Assembly (NCBI RefSeq): GCF_010686755.1
Contig: NZ_JAAGXA010000004.1
Coordinates: 1-64,000, forward strand
DNA from: Nocardioides zeae
GTDB taxonomy: Bacteria > Actinomycetota > Actinomycetes > Propionibacteriales > Nocardioidaceae
Length of the DNA stretch: 64,000 nt
Reading direction: 5' to 3'
A program made the position numbers and the translations under genes. Shown here piece by piece: positions 15,900 to 24,535 of the stretch; position 1 is the stretch's first letter, and each line of letters starts with the position of its first letter. The notes below the pieces were generated by a model. It ran no database searches, had not been told where the DNA came from, and saw only the letters and a list, made by a program, of their open reading frames with translations.

Positions 15900-18800
15900 T
15901 CAGCGGCCCGTCGTCGTCACCCACAGCGAGCGTGACCGCGTGACGGTGCGGTAGGCCGGGTCGCTGGGCACGAACACGATCCTGACCTGCCAGTTCCCGC
16001 GCGCCGGCAGGACCGGGGTGGCCATGCGGGTCGTGCGCCCCTCGTAGGTCCACGCCCGCGCCAGCACCCGGCTCGTGCCGACCAGGCGCGCGGTGACGAA
16101 CACCGTGCCGTGCACCCGCTTGCCGTCGTGGCCCGCCAGCCACAGGGAGAAGCCCTTGGCGCGGCCGACGGTGCCGTACGCCGCCAGCGGGTCCCAGCGC
16201 ACCGTGCTGCCGACCGCGACCGACCCCGGAGCGGGGGCCACCGGGGTGACGGTGAGGATCGCCTCGGCGCTCGTCACCGCGCCCGCGGCGTTGGTGGCCA
16301 CGGCCCGGTAGCGCGTGCCGGAGTCCGCCACCGAGACCGCGCGGAGCACCAGCGTCGGGCTGTCCGCCCCGGCCACGTCGTGCCACGCGCCGCCGTTCGA
16401 GCGCACCTGCCACCGCACCGTCGGCGCGGGCACGCCGTCGGCCGCCACCGCGAAGGTGGCGTCCTGGCCGGCGCGGACGCCGACGTCGACCGGCTGCCGG
16501 GTGATGGTGGGCGCGACGGCCTCCCCCGGCCCGTCCACGGGCTCGGCGTCGGTGAGGTCCACCGTGAACGGTGCGGCGGGCTTGCGGGGGTCGGCGGCGC
16601 CGCCGCTCGAGTACCAGTAGGACGCCAGCCCGGTGCGGCCGTGGACGTCGACGAACCCCTGCGGCCAGGAGCCCCAGCCGTCCACGGTGCGGTCCTGGGC
16701 GGCGTGGTCGGCGGGGGTGACGACCTCGACGCCCGCGTAGTCGGGGACGACCTCGACGGTGCCGGCGGGGTCGATCTCGACGCCGGAGAACGTCGCGACG
16801 GTGACGTCGGCGACCGGCTCCAGCGGCGTGCGCGTGCCGGGGTCCGACGCCGAGGAGGCGTAGCCGCTGATGTCGGCGGTCAGTGCACCGGTGCCGTCGG
16901 CAGCGACCGTGAGCACCGGGTCGGTCAGCGTGAAGGGCACCAGTCCGTCGTAGAAGTTCACCGACCACGCGCCGTCCCACCGCACGACCGCGGCGCCGTC
17001 GGCCTCGAGCTCGGCGACGCCGCCCCCGAGACGGGCGACCTGCGTGACGTCGCCCGACGTCTGCGCCGCGCGGGTCTCCCAGGTGGCCGCGGCCTCGCTG
17101 CCGTCCGCCGCCACGTGCAGGATCTCGACGTCGCCCGAGCTCGCGGCGTACGTCGCCGGCTTGCCGTCCGAGACCCCCGCGCTGAAGTAGCTCGACGTGC
17201 CGAACGGCGGCCGGGCCTGCAGCTCGGCGGAGCCCGACCAGTCGAGCACGACGCCCTCGAGGTCGAGACCCTCCTCGGGCACCTCGACCGCCGGGGTGAC
17301 GGTCAGCGTCGCGGTGCGGGTGGTGGTCGTGCCGGCGCTGTTCACCGCCCGCGCGCGGAACTGCGCGCCCGACTGCTCCACCTCCGTCGCCAGCACCGTC
17401 AGCGTCGAGCTGCCCTCGGCGGACTCGACGTGCACGTCGTCGTCGGGCGCCACGTCGGTCCAGAAGCCGCCGACGCGGCGCTGCCACGTCACGGTCGGCT
17501 CGGGGTGGCCGGTGGTCAGCACGGAGAAGCGGGCGGGCGAACCCGCCGTCGCCACCACGGAGGCGGGCGGCGCGGCCACCACGGGCGCGCTCTCGACGGT
17601 GAGGACCGCCTCGGTGGACGCGACCGATCCGGCGGCGTTGGTGTGGACCGCGCGGTAGACCGAGCCCTGGTGCGCAGCACCGGCCACCACCTCCAGGGTC
17701 GCCCCGGTGCCGCCGGGCACGTCGACGAAGCGCGAGCTGCCGGGGGCCTTGACCTGCCAGCGGGTGGTGGGCGCGGGGGTTCCGATGGCCTCCGCGGTGA
17801 ACGTGGCCGTGGCAGTGCCGCCGGCGGTGCCGATGCGCACGGTGCGAGGGGCCGGCTGCGTGGTGGGAGTCGGCACGATGCCGTCGAGCGTGAAGCCGAC
17901 GTACCCGTGGCCGTACGGCGTGTCCCAGGTGTAGGCCTCCCCGTCGCTGCCCTGCGCCCACACGGTGCCGTCACCCGGGACGACGAGCCCGGCGGAGCGT
18001 GCGCTCAGCAGGTCGTCGCGGCGGTCGAGCACGACGCGGCCGTCGCGGACGAGCACGAGCCGCTGCGTGCTGGCCGTCTGGCCCCAGACCGATCCGTCGG
18101 CCGGGTCGATCTCGTAGTCGTCGATGAGACGGGGCGCGAGGTCGACCCAGTCGCCGAGGGGTTCGATGGCGCCGGTGTCGGTGAGCCCGTAGCTGCGCAC
18201 CGTCGACCGGATGTCGTCGAAGTAGAGGGAGCCCTGCGTCGCGAGGGCGATGTGGCCCTGCGGGCTCGTGAGCACGCCGACGGCCTGTGTGCTCGCGCTG
18301 CCGGGCAGGTCGGTGACCTGGGCCGCACCGTCGACGAGGGTGATGCGGCGGACGGGGGTGGCGACAGCGGTGGTGGAGCCGGTGGGGGTGTAGGCGGTCT
18401 GCTTGAACAGCAGCGAGCCATCGGCGGCCACCTCGGCGGCGCCGTCCGTGAAGGGGACGTTGGTGGGGGCGTAGGCGAAGCGGTTGGCGCGGGACTCGGC
18501 GGCGGCCGGCAACGGGAAACGCTGCTCCGCGAGACTGCCGTCGTCCTGGGGCGTGAGCACGTTGAGGAACCAGAGGTGCTGCTCGAACGCGCTGCTCGCG
18601 ACCCCGCCGGGCACCTCGCGGTTCACCGTCAGCAGCCGGCGTCGCTGCTCGTCCCAGACCGCGATGGTCTGGTTGGGACGGCGGGTGACCGGCACCGCGA
18701 GGGTGCCCGTGCGGTAGGTCTGCGCCGCGGGGTCCCACGCGAGGTAGGAGTCCACCGGGGCGGTCGCCCCGGACGCCGACGCGAACCAGATCCGCTGCTG

Positions 18801-19790
18801 CTCGCGGTCGACGACGTACGGCGCGTTGCCCGCGCGTCCCGGCACCACGACGGGCTCGCCGAGCGGCTGCATCGACCGCAGGTCGAGCGCCTGGGCGTAG
18901 GACGTGTCGGTCTCGTCGGACCACCGGGAGTGCACGATGCCGCGCTCGGGGTCCTCCCACAGCGGCTTCTGCCAGACCTTCTGGACGTCCTTGACGAGGA
19001 CGGCGGAACCGCCGCGGGTGACCGCCGCGGAACCGGGCTCGTCCCACGACTCCGAGAGGTCGGGGGCGCCGCCCTCGCCGACGTAGGTGAGGCTGACCGG
19101 GTCGAGCGTCTGGCCCGCCCGGTACTGGTTGCCGAAGACCTCGCGCGCCGGGTAGTCGGGCAACGCGCTCGGGATGCCGCTCCAGGTGACGGCGCCGTCG
19201 GCGAGCGTCGGCGTCAGACCGCTGACGTCGAGGTCGGCCATGACGATGCGGCCGTGGTCGACGACCTCCCAGGTGCCGGCGTGGCGCGCGACGACCTCGG
19301 CGGTCAGCGTCGACCCGTCGGGCCCGATGGTCACCTCGGGGTCCTCGAGCAGCACGTCGAGGACGTAGAGCTCCGTCGATCCCTGCCACCCCGCCGGCGG
19401 GTCGAAGAGGTGCGCCTCCTTCGGGTACCAGTGGCCTCGCCAGTGCACCGCTCCGTCGAACGCGAGCGTCGTGGTGCCCGTCGCCGCGTCGTACTCACCT
19501 GCGCTGAGGGGCCACTGGTACTCCCCCGCGCCGTTCACCGAGACGGTGTCGTCCCAGACGGAGTCCGCCGCCGTGTAGGTGCGCCACGAGGCCTTCATGC
19601 CCCACGTCAGCTGGCCCGTCGTGATCGCGGCGGCCGCGGCGGTGGCCGGAGGCGCCGGCTCGGCCTGCGCCGGTCCGGCCGCTCCCGCGACGGCGGCCAG
19701 GGGCGCGACGAGGAGGGCGCCGAGCGCGGCGCTCCCTGCTCGCCGGAGTGTGCGGCGGGCGCTCGTGCGTCGCGCGGTCGTGCTGGTCAC
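15900..19790 (-). CDS. secreted HtaA-domain (haem-binding type) protein with Ig-like repeats
   Basis: A 1296-residue exported protein. After the signal peptide (ending near PAQAEP, about 45) comes an HtaA domain (about 57-235; LTWGMKASWRTY, YQWPLSAGEYD), a middle region of about 400 residues resembling a beta-propeller, two Ig-like domains (about 650-840), a second HtaA domain (about 840-1077; LDWSGSAELQ, WSVNFYDGLVPF), another Ig-like domain (about 1085-1180) and a C-terminal beta domain. HtaA domains bind haem at the surface of corynebacteria. I chose the GTG at 19790 because GAGGAG lies 7 bases upstream and the longer frame would run through the terminator of the preceding gene. No sortase motif or C-terminal helix is seen. 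The iron box lies before the upstream neighbour gene. Confidence 0.8.
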   Translation of the reverse strand: MTSTTARRTSARRTLRRAGSAALGALLVAPLAAVAGAAGPAQAEPAPPATAAAAAITTGQLTWGMKASWRTYTAADSVWDDTVSVNGAGEYQWPLSAGEYDAATGTTTLAFDGAVHWRGHWYPKEAHLFDPPAGWQGSTELYVLDVLLEDPEVTIGPDGSTLTAEVVARHAGTWEVVDHGRIVMADLDVSGLTPTLADGAVTWSGIPSALPDYPAREVFGNQYRAGQTLDPVSLTYVGEGGAPDLSESWDEPGSAAVTRGGSAVLVKDVQKVWQKPLWEDPERGIVHSRWSDETDTSYAQALDLRSMQPLGEPVVVPGRAGNAPYVVDREQQRIWFASASGATAPVDSYLAWDPAAQTYRTGTLAVPVTRRPNQTIAVWDEQRRRLLTVNREVPGGVASSAFEQHLWFLNVLTPQDDGSLAEQRFPLPAAAESRANRFAYAPTNVPFTDGAAEVAADGSLLFKQTAYTPTGSTTAVATPVRRITLVDGAAQVTDLPGSASTQAVGVLTSPQGHIALATQGSLYFDDIRSTVRSYGLTDTGAIEPLGDWVDLAPRLIDDYEIDPADGSVWGQTASTQRLVLVRDGRVVLDRRDDLLSARSAGLVVPGDGTVWAQGSDGEAYTWDTPYGHGYVGFTLDGIVPTPTTQPAPRTVRIGTAGGTATATFTAEAIGTPAPTTRWQVKAPGSSRFVDVPGGTGATLEVVAGAAHQGSVYRAVHTNAAGSVASTEAVLTVESAPVVAAPPASVVATAGSPARFSVLTTGHPEPTVTWQRRVGGFWTDVAPDDDVHVESAEGSSTLTVLATEVEQSGAQFRARAVNSAGTTTTRTATLTVTPAVEVPEEGLDLEGVVLDWSGSAELQARPPFGTSSYFSAGVSDGKPATYAASSGDVEILHVAADGSEAAATWETRAAQTSGDVTQVARLGGGVAELEADGAAVVRWDGAWSVNFYDGLVPFTLTDPVLTVAADGTGALTADISGYASSASDPGTRTPLEPVADVTVATFSGVEIDPAGTVEVVPDYAGVEVVTPADHAAQDRTVDGWGSWPQGFVDVHGRTGLASYWYSSGGAADPRKPAAPFTVDLTDAEPVDGPGEAVAPTITRQPVDVGVRAGQDATFAVAADGVPAPTVRWQVRSNGGAWHDVAGADSPTLVLRAVSVADSGTRYRAVATNAAGAVTSAEAILTVTPVAPAPGSVAVGSTVRWDPLAAYGTVGRAKGFSLWLAGHDGKRVHGTVFVTARLVGTSRVLARAWTYEGRTTRMATPVLPARGNWQVRIVFVPSDPAYRTVTRSRSLWVTTTGR

Positions 19791-19833
19791 CGTGGTGCTC
19801 CTCGTCTGCTGTGCTGCGGGTGGGTCCTCGGGA

Positions 19834-19870
19834 GACGGGTGCCCGACGCCGGCGGCGTCGGGCACCCGTC
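19834..19870 (-). terminator. intrinsic-type hairpin after the neocarzinostatin-like gene
   Basis: A perfect inverted repeat with 18-base arms, GACGGGTGCCCGACGCCG, around one base, starting 8 bases past the stop at 19879. It lacks a U-tract, as is usual in such GC-rich genomes. Read-through or a separate promoter would be needed for the downstream HtaA gene. Confidence 0.75.
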
Positions 19871-19878
19871 GCGGTGGA

Positions 19879-20352
19879 TCAGAACGCGAGGTCGACGTAC
19901 GTCGTGCCGACCGGCAGGTACGCCGCGGTGTAGGTCTGCACGACGATGACGCAGTCGTCGGGACCGATGGAGCCGCAGTCGGTGTCGGGCGAGCTCGGCG
20001 AGAGACCCGGCACGAAGCTCGTGTTCGTGAAGAACTGCTCGACCGCGAGCGTGCGGGTCACGGTGCCCGACGCGGGGACGGTCGTGCTCACCGCCCCGGC
20101 GGCCTTGCACGACCGCCCGAGCGGCAGGTCGTTCTTGTCGCACTGCGCGATGGAGTAGCGCGCCTCGGTGGCCGGGTCGAACGTGACCGTGACGGTGACC
20201 GTGTCCGAGGTGGCCAGGCCCGTCGTCGGCGTCGTGGCGACGACGGTGGCGGCCTGCGCCGGCGCGGCCATGAGGCTGGCGCCGAGGGCGAGGCCGGCGG
20301 CGCCGGTGAGCAGGGCGCCGCGACGGACGCTGGCACGGGGAGATGGACGCAT
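19879..20352 (-). CDS. secreted neocarzinostatin-fold protein
   Basis: A 157-residue exported protein with a signal peptide ending in APAQAA (about 34). The mature part matches the neocarzinostatin/enediyne-apoprotein pattern: VVATTPTTGLATSDTVTVTV, then YSIAQC, LAVEQFFT and DCVIVVQTYT, with four Cys spaced for two disulphides. In antibiotic producers this fold binds an enediyne chromophore; no enediyne synthase is present here, so a different small-ligand role is likely. A GGAGG Shine-Dalgarno lies 6 bases before the ATG. A DtxR/IdeR-type operator 72 bases upstream and a haem-binding neighbour suggest iron-limited expression. Confidence 0.72.
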   Translation of the reverse strand: MRPSPRASVRRGALLTGAAGLALGASLMAAPAQAATVVATTPTTGLATSDTVTVTVTFDPATEARYSIAQCDKNDLPLGRSCKAAGAVSTTVPASGTVTRTLAVEQFFTNTSFVPGLSPSSPDTDCGSIGPDDCVIVVQTYTAAYLPVGTTYVDLAF

Positions 20353-20423
20353 GGTGGACCTCCGTGGGATGGCGGCGGTTGCCGCGACCCAGGTGTGCGG
20401 ACCCGATGACCGCAGCCTGTGAG

Positions 20424-20442
20424 TTAGGTAAGGCTTACCTGA
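20424..20442 (-). promoter_or_regulatory. DtxR/IdeR-type iron box
   Basis: TTAGGTAAGGCTTACCTGA matches the 19-base consensus TTAGGTTAGSCTAACCTAA at 16 positions and is itself nearly palindromic. It lies 72 bases before the start of the neocarzinostatin-like gene, overlapping the expected promoter, and 78 bases past the stop of the PP2C gene. Confidence 0.8.
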
Positions 20443-20520
20443 GCAAGCGCACCTTGGCGCACGACGCAGCTCACCCGCAAGGGGGGTCCACGATCTGGTC
20501 GGCGGCAGCGCCGCCCGACC

Positions 20521-21351
20521 TCAGGGGCGCTGCAGCGTGCCCGGGTCGACGACGTTGCGCGGGTCGCGCAACGCACCGAGGAGCTGGCCGTCACCGGAGA
20601 GGCGGACGGTCTGGGGGTCGTCGAGCAGGTCGACCACGAGCACGGTGACGTTGTCCCGACCGCCGCCGTCGAGCGCCGCCTGCACGAGGTCGCGCGTGGC
20701 GGTCTCCGCGTCACGGGTGCTGACGATGTGGGCGACGGCGCGGTCCTCGACCATGTCGGTGAGCCCGTCGCTGCACACGAGGAAGCGGTCGCCCGAACGC
20801 GCGTCGAGCACGTGGATGTCGGGCTGCAGGTCGGCCTCGTCGCCGGCGCCGGCGTGGAGGGACCGCATCACCACGTTGCGCATCGGGTGGTGGCGCACCG
20901 ACTCGGCCGTGATGTCGCCCGAGTCGACGAGGGCCTGCACGAGCGTGTGGTCGTGGGAGACGCGGGAGAGCTGGCCGTCGCGCAGCAGGTAGGCCCGCGA
21001 GTCGCCGATGTGGGCGAGCACGACACGGTGCCCGTCCGTGGCGAGGGCGGTGAGCGTCGTGGCCATCCCGCGCCGCTCGGGGTCGAGCGCGACACCGCGG
21101 TGCAGGTCGACGACGGCCCGGCGGATCGCGTCGCCCAGCACGACGACGGGGTCCTGCTCGGGGTGGGCGCGGGTCGTCGCGGCCACGACGTAGGCCGCGG
21201 TCGCCGACGCGACCTCCCCGGCCGCCGCCCCGCCGACGCCGTCCGCGACGAGCGCGAGGTACGGCGAGGAGAAGGCGGCGTCCTCGTTGTGGTCCCGCAC
21301 GAGCCCGACGTGGCTCGCCCCCGTACCGACGAAACGCAGCATGCCGTCCAT
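20521..21351 (-). CDS. PP2C-family Ser/Thr phosphatase
   Basis: A 276-residue metal-dependent protein phosphatase. It has the PPM motifs VRDHNEDA (about 18-25; metal-binding Asp), LVADGVGGAAAGE (about 34-46), LAHIGDSRAYLL (about 108-119), CSDGLTDMVED (about 184-194) and GGRDNVTVLVVDL (about 226-238). The catalytic domain fills about 5-240, leaving a short tail and no membrane helix, unlike the membrane-bound pstP at 54364. ATG at 21351 is used; a second Met three residues later is also possible. It is divergent from the PfkB kinase and has no kinase neighbour, so its substrates are unknown. Confidence 0.88.
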   Translation of the reverse strand: MDGMLRFVGTGASHVGLVRDHNEDAAFSSPYLALVADGVGGAAAGEVASATAAYVVAATTRAHPEQDPVVVLGDAIRRAVVDLHRGVALDPERRGMATTLTALATDGHRVVLAHIGDSRAYLLRDGQLSRVSHDHTLVQALVDSGDITAESVRHHPMRNVVMRSLHAGAGDEADLQPDIHVLDARSGDRFLVCSDGLTDMVEDRAVAHIVSTRDAETATRDLVQAALDGGGRDNVTVLVVDLLDDPQTVRLSGDGQLLGALRDPRNVVDPGTLQRP

Positions 21352-21463
21352 CGTGACACGCGCGGGTGAGCCCGGGTGCGTGACGACGGCCCCACGGCGC
21401 CCCGCGCGTGTGACGCATGGCACTCCTGGCGCCCTCGGCGTGCTATGGGGGCCCGTCGCGTCG

Positions 21464-21469
21464 TACCGT
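21464..21469 (+). promoter_or_regulatory. -10 element TACCGT, leaderless start of the PfkB kinase
   Basis: TACCGT ends 7 bases before the GTG at 21477, favouring that start over an upstream ATG at 21417. Confidence 0.5.
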
Positions 21470-21476
21470 CCTCGAC

Positions 21477-22439
21477 GTGACCCCCTCGCCCCACGTGACG
21501 TGCATCGGTGGCGCCGTGGTCGACCGGTCGTACCGCCTCGGCGGACCCGTCGTCCTCGGCACGTCGAACGCGGCCACGGGCGCCACCTCGTTCGGCGGGG
21601 TCGCACGCAACGTCGCGGAGAACCTCAGCCGGCTCGGCACCCGCGCGGCCCTCGTGTCCGTCGTCGGCGACGACGTCCCCGGCCGGGCCCTCCTCGACGA
21701 CCTCGACCGCCTCGGCGTGGACCGCTGGGCGGTGCGTCCGCTGGCCGGGCAGACCACGGCGACGTCCGCCGCGGTGCGCGGCCCCGACGGCGAGCTCGTC
21801 GTCGGCGCGAACGACCTGCGGGCCTTCGACGAGATCACCCCCGACCGGGTCGCCGAGCCGCTGTCGCGCGTCGACCCCGGCGCGTGGGTCTTCGCCGACG
21901 CGACGCTCCCCAGCGCCACGCAGACCCGCCTGGCGACGGCGCGCCGCACCCGCGGCTTCCGCCTCGCCGTCGACACCGTCGCCACGTCGAAGGCCCCGCG
22001 GCTGCCGGCCGACCTGGGGGCGATCGACGTGCTGTTCACCAACGTCGAGGAGGCGCGGGCGCTGCTCGCGGACCGCGGTCGCGGCCTCCCGCCCGGCGCC
22101 GGGGACACCGACCCGGACGCGGTGGTGGAGGCCCTCCTCGCCACCGGTGTGCGCGCCGTCGTGCTGACGCTCGGGCCCGCCGGCCAGGTCGTCGGCCACG
22201 CCGACGTGCGCGTGCGCACCCCTGTGGTGCCGGCCTCCGTCGTCGACACCAACGGCGTCGGCGACGCCCTCGTGGGCGCCACCCTCGCCGACCTGGTGCG
22301 CGGCGTGCCCCTCGTGGACGCCGTGCGGTCCGGGGCTGCCGCCGCCGCCCTCACCACGGAGACGGCCAGCAGCGTCAACCCCGCCCTGTCGCCCGCGCTC
22401 GTCGCGTCGCGGCGGGTCGTGCCGGAGGGTGTGGCCTGA
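21477..22439 (+). CDS. PfkB-family carbohydrate/nucleoside kinase
   Basis: A 320-residue ribokinase-fold kinase that phosphorylates a sugar or nucleoside with ATP. GGAVVDRSYRL (about 10-20) and SFGGVARNVAENLSRLG (about 37-53) form the first PfkB signature; DTNGVGDALVGATLA (about 256-270) is the second, with the catalytic Asp in GVGD and the anion hole. VSVVGDDVPG (about 59-68) fits the lid region. Sequence character is closest to pseudouridine-kinase-like members, but the glycosidase partner PsuG is not present in the window. The GTG start is set by the -10 element. Confidence 0.83.
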   Translation: MTPSPHVTCIGGAVVDRSYRLGGPVVLGTSNAATGATSFGGVARNVAENLSRLGTRAALVSVVGDDVPGRALLDDLDRLGVDRWAVRPLAGQTTATSAAVRGPDGELVVGANDLRAFDEITPDRVAEPLSRVDPGAWVFADATLPSATQTRLATARRTRGFRLAVDTVATSKAPRLPADLGAIDVLFTNVEEARALLADRGRGLPPGAGDTDPDAVVEALLATGVRAVVLTLGPAGQVVGHADVRVRTPVVPASVVDTNGVGDALVGATLADLVRGVPLVDAVRSGAAAAALTTETASSVNPALSPALVASRRVVPEGVA

Positions 22440-22451
22440 GCGCCCACGCCG

Positions 22452-23396
22452 TCAGCTGCAGGCTCCACCGCCCCCCTCGACCCTGACGAGGCGGAGCGAC
22501 GGGCCCGCCGTCGGGGTGCCGTGGATGTCGACCTCCCACTGGTCGCCCAGCGGGTCGGCGCCCATGAGCGTGGCCATGCTCGGGTAGAAGGCAGCACCCA
22601 TGTTGCTCGTGCTCTCGTCCCAGGTCAGGAGCATCTCGTCGTCGAAGTCGGCGTGCATGGACGGGTAGCGCTCGAGACCGATCTCGGCCGTGAACGGTGC
22701 GCGGAGCGGATTGCTGGCCGCGTCGCCGGACAGCGCCGGAAAGCACGTCCCCGTGCTCGACCGGATCGCACGGTCCGCGTTGACGATGGTGGCCTCGACG
22801 GTGCCGTCGTTCGCCTGGTCAGCGACCTCGATGCGGACCGGCAGCGGATCCGCCTGGTCGTAGCCCCCGTCGACGAACCGGGTGATCGTGCCCTCCAGCA
22901 CGGCGCCGGCGAACGTGTGCGCGACGATGGTGTCCTCGGACACGCGCACCACGGGACGGAGCGCGACGACCTCGCCGCCCTCGATCAGCGCACCGTAGAT
23001 CTGCGACGCGTAGGGCATGCCGTCAGCAGTGATCTCGGAAGCGGTCGTGTTCTCCGCGACCACACTGGCCGCGACCGCCTCGGAGAGCGGCACCACGCCT
23101 TCCCGCGTCCACAGCCCGCCGCCCCCGCGCACCACGGCCCCGAAGCGCGCGGCGTCGCTCGGGTCGGCCGGCAGGCGGAGAGGCGCGCCGTCCTCGAAGA
23201 GGTCCGCACACGTGATGAGGCCGCCATCGGTGCGCGTCCCGCCGGGACACACCGCTGATGCATCTCCGTCCACGGCGGGCAGCTTCGCGTCGTCGCGGTG
23301 GGGCTCGCTGTCGGCGCAGGCACCGAGCCCGGTCGCGGCGAGGCTCGTCATCACGAGGGCGACGACGAGACGGACGGGGGACGGGACGGACTTCAT
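22452..23396 (-). CDS. lipoprotein, unknown function
   Basis: A 314-residue protein with a type II signal peptide (lipobox LGAC near residue 27), so it is anchored on the outer membrane face. The mature region has four further cysteines, probably two disulphides, and no motif I recognise. Its C-terminal part (MADFDDEMLLTWDEST-like region, about 250-265) is acidic. It stands alone, convergent with the PfkB kinase gene 12 bases away and in tandem with the next minus-strand gene. Confidence 0.65.
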   Translation of the reverse strand: MKSVPSPVRLVVALVMTSLAATGLGACADSEPHRDDAKLPAVDGDASAVCPGGTRTDGGLITCADLFEDGAPLRLPADPSDAARFGAVVRGGGGLWTREGVVPLSEAVAASVVAENTTASEITADGMPYASQIYGALIEGGEVVALRPVVRVSEDTIVAHTFAGAVLEGTITRFVDGGYDQADPLPVRIEVADQANDGTVEATIVNADRAIRSSTGTCFPALSGDAASNPLRAPFTAEIGLERYPSMHADFDDEMLLTWDESTSNMGAAFYPSMATLMGADPLGDQWEVDIHGTPTAGPSLRLVRVEGGGGACS

Positions 23397-23540
23397 CGGT
23401 TCCTCCAGGTCGTGGGGCGCCGGGTCAACTGACCCGGTCCGATGTCGGACGGCTGGGGGACGAGGTCGGCTCCGTCGACGTCGAGGCGGTCCAGACCACC
23501 CGGCGGGAGGCCCTGCGGCGAGGAAGCGGGGCTCTCGACG

Positions 23541-23900
23541 TCAGGGGCGCGTCACACGCGCAGCGAGCCGCTCGGGGGCCTGCAGGCAGTAGGAGTCGGT
23601 CAGCAGCTCGGCGAGCTCGTCGGGGTCGGTGGCGTCGTCGACGACGAGGCCCACGGCGTTGCCCCCGACCACGAAGTACGGCTCCCCCAGGTGGCGGAAC
23701 GCCATCACCTCGTCGGGCTCGGCGCGGAACGTGATGCGGAACAGCTGGTCCTCGCCCCCGAAGACGTGCGCCACCGTGCGCCCCGCGACGCGCCAGCGCA
23801 CGCCCGTCCACGCGTCCTCCTCGACGCACTCCGGGAACCTCGCGAGCACCGGGCGCAGGAGCTCGAGCAGCGCGGGCGGGACGTCGGGGCGGCGGGCCAT
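23541..23900 (-). CDS. MmcQ/YjbR-family DNA-binding-like protein
   Basis: A 119-residue protein of the MmcQ/YjbR fold. The family signature of an acidic segment near FPECVEEDAWTG, then WRVAGRTVAHVFG, ITFRAEPDEV and GEPYFVVGGNAVGL, is present through residue 90, followed by a C-terminal helix DELAELLTDSYCLQAPERL. The function of the family is not settled; a DNA-binding role is inferred from structure. The ATG at 23900 follows a CAGCGT -10-like element by 6 bases and is the natural family start. It is divergent from the VOC gene. Confidence 0.72.
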   Translation of the reverse strand: MARRPDVPPALLELLRPVLARFPECVEEDAWTGVRWRVAGRTVAHVFGGEDQLFRITFRAEPDEVMAFRHLGEPYFVVGGNAVGLVVDDATDPDELAELLTDSYCLQAPERLAARVTRP

Positions 23901-23964
23901 GGCGGCACGCTGCCACAGGGCACCGACAGAGCGGGGTACCGACAAGTTCGCCTCAGGTCCTCCG

Positions 23965-23983
23965 CCGGACCGATGACTTCCGG
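23965..23983 (+). promoter_or_regulatory. candidate ECF-sigma promoter element of the VOC gene at 24049
   Basis: CCGGACCGATGACTTCCGG is identical, except for one base, to the 19 bases at 41216-41234 before the ECF sigma gene. The core CGATGA(C/G)TTC ends 68 bases before the VOC start. That the sigma factor itself recognises it is inference. Confidence 0.55.
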
Positions 23984-24048
23984 CGAGCGACGTGGTCTGC
24001 TCCCCCGACGCGGCCGACCAGCGGCCGCTCTCGACCCCGGAGCGCACC

Positions 24049-24474
24049 GTGACGACCCACATGAACACCTACCTGATCTTCGACGGCGAGACCCGCGCGG
24101 CCATGGAGCTCTACCGGTCGATCCTCGGCGGCACCCTCGACGTGATGACGTTCGGCGACATGGGCATGGAGGGGCCGATGCCCGACGGCGTCATGCACGC
24201 GTTCCTCCACACCGACGACGGCATCCGCCTCATGGCGTCCGACGGCGGCCCCGACAACGAGGTCGTCCACGGCACCGACTTCGCGATCGCCCTCAACGGC
24301 GACGTGGAGGACGAGGCGCGGCTGCGCGGCTGGTACGACGCGTTCAGCGCGGCCGGGACCGTCGACGTACCGCTGGCGAAGCAGGTGTGGGGCGCCTGGT
24401 TCGGCCAGGTCACCGACCCCTTCGGCATCGCCTGGATGTTCAACATCGCCTCCGGCGACGAGCCGGGGGCCTGA
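24049..24474 (+). CDS. VOC-family protein (PhnB/glyoxalase-like)
   Basis: A 141-residue single-domain VOC protein. NTYLIFDGETRAAMELYRSILGG (residues about 6-28) is the typical PhnB/YciI-type start; the repeated beta-alpha-beta-beta-beta units end with AWFGQVTDPFGIAWMFNI (about 116-133), a family signature. VOC proteins of this group are often co-controlled with ECF sigma factors, and the shared promoter element here supports that. GTG at 24049 with GGAG 6 bases upstream is used; an ATG at 24061 would remove four residues. Its reaction is unknown. Confidence 0.8.
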   Translation: MTTHMNTYLIFDGETRAAMELYRSILGGTLDVMTFGDMGMEGPMPDGVMHAFLHTDDGIRLMASDGGPDNEVVHGTDFAIALNGDVEDEARLRGWYDAFSAAGTVDVPLAKQVWGAWFGQVTDPFGIAWMFNIASGDEPGA

Positions 24475-24486
24475 GGGGGCGGCGGC

Positions 24487-24512
24487 ACTTTCCCCGGTCG
24501 ACCGGGGAAAGT
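24487..24512. repeat. GTCGAC-type palindrome, copy A2 (single hairpin)
   Basis: A perfect 26-base palindrome containing TTCCCCGGTCGACCGGGGAA flanked by ACT/AGT. Only one of the three hairpins found in the other modules is present. It lies between convergent gene ends. Confidence 0.85.
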
Positions 24513-24535
24513 TGCGGACCTCCCCCGCACCGACC

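Noticed and set aside
19790-19865. Longer N-terminus for the HtaA protein starting at 19865
   Set aside because: The first 25 codons would be read through a perfect terminator hairpin, and GAGGAG precedes the GTG at 19790.
19879-20352. Enediyne antibiotic biosynthetic cluster
   Set aside because: The single neocarzinostatin-fold protein has no polyketide synthase or other enediyne gene nearby.
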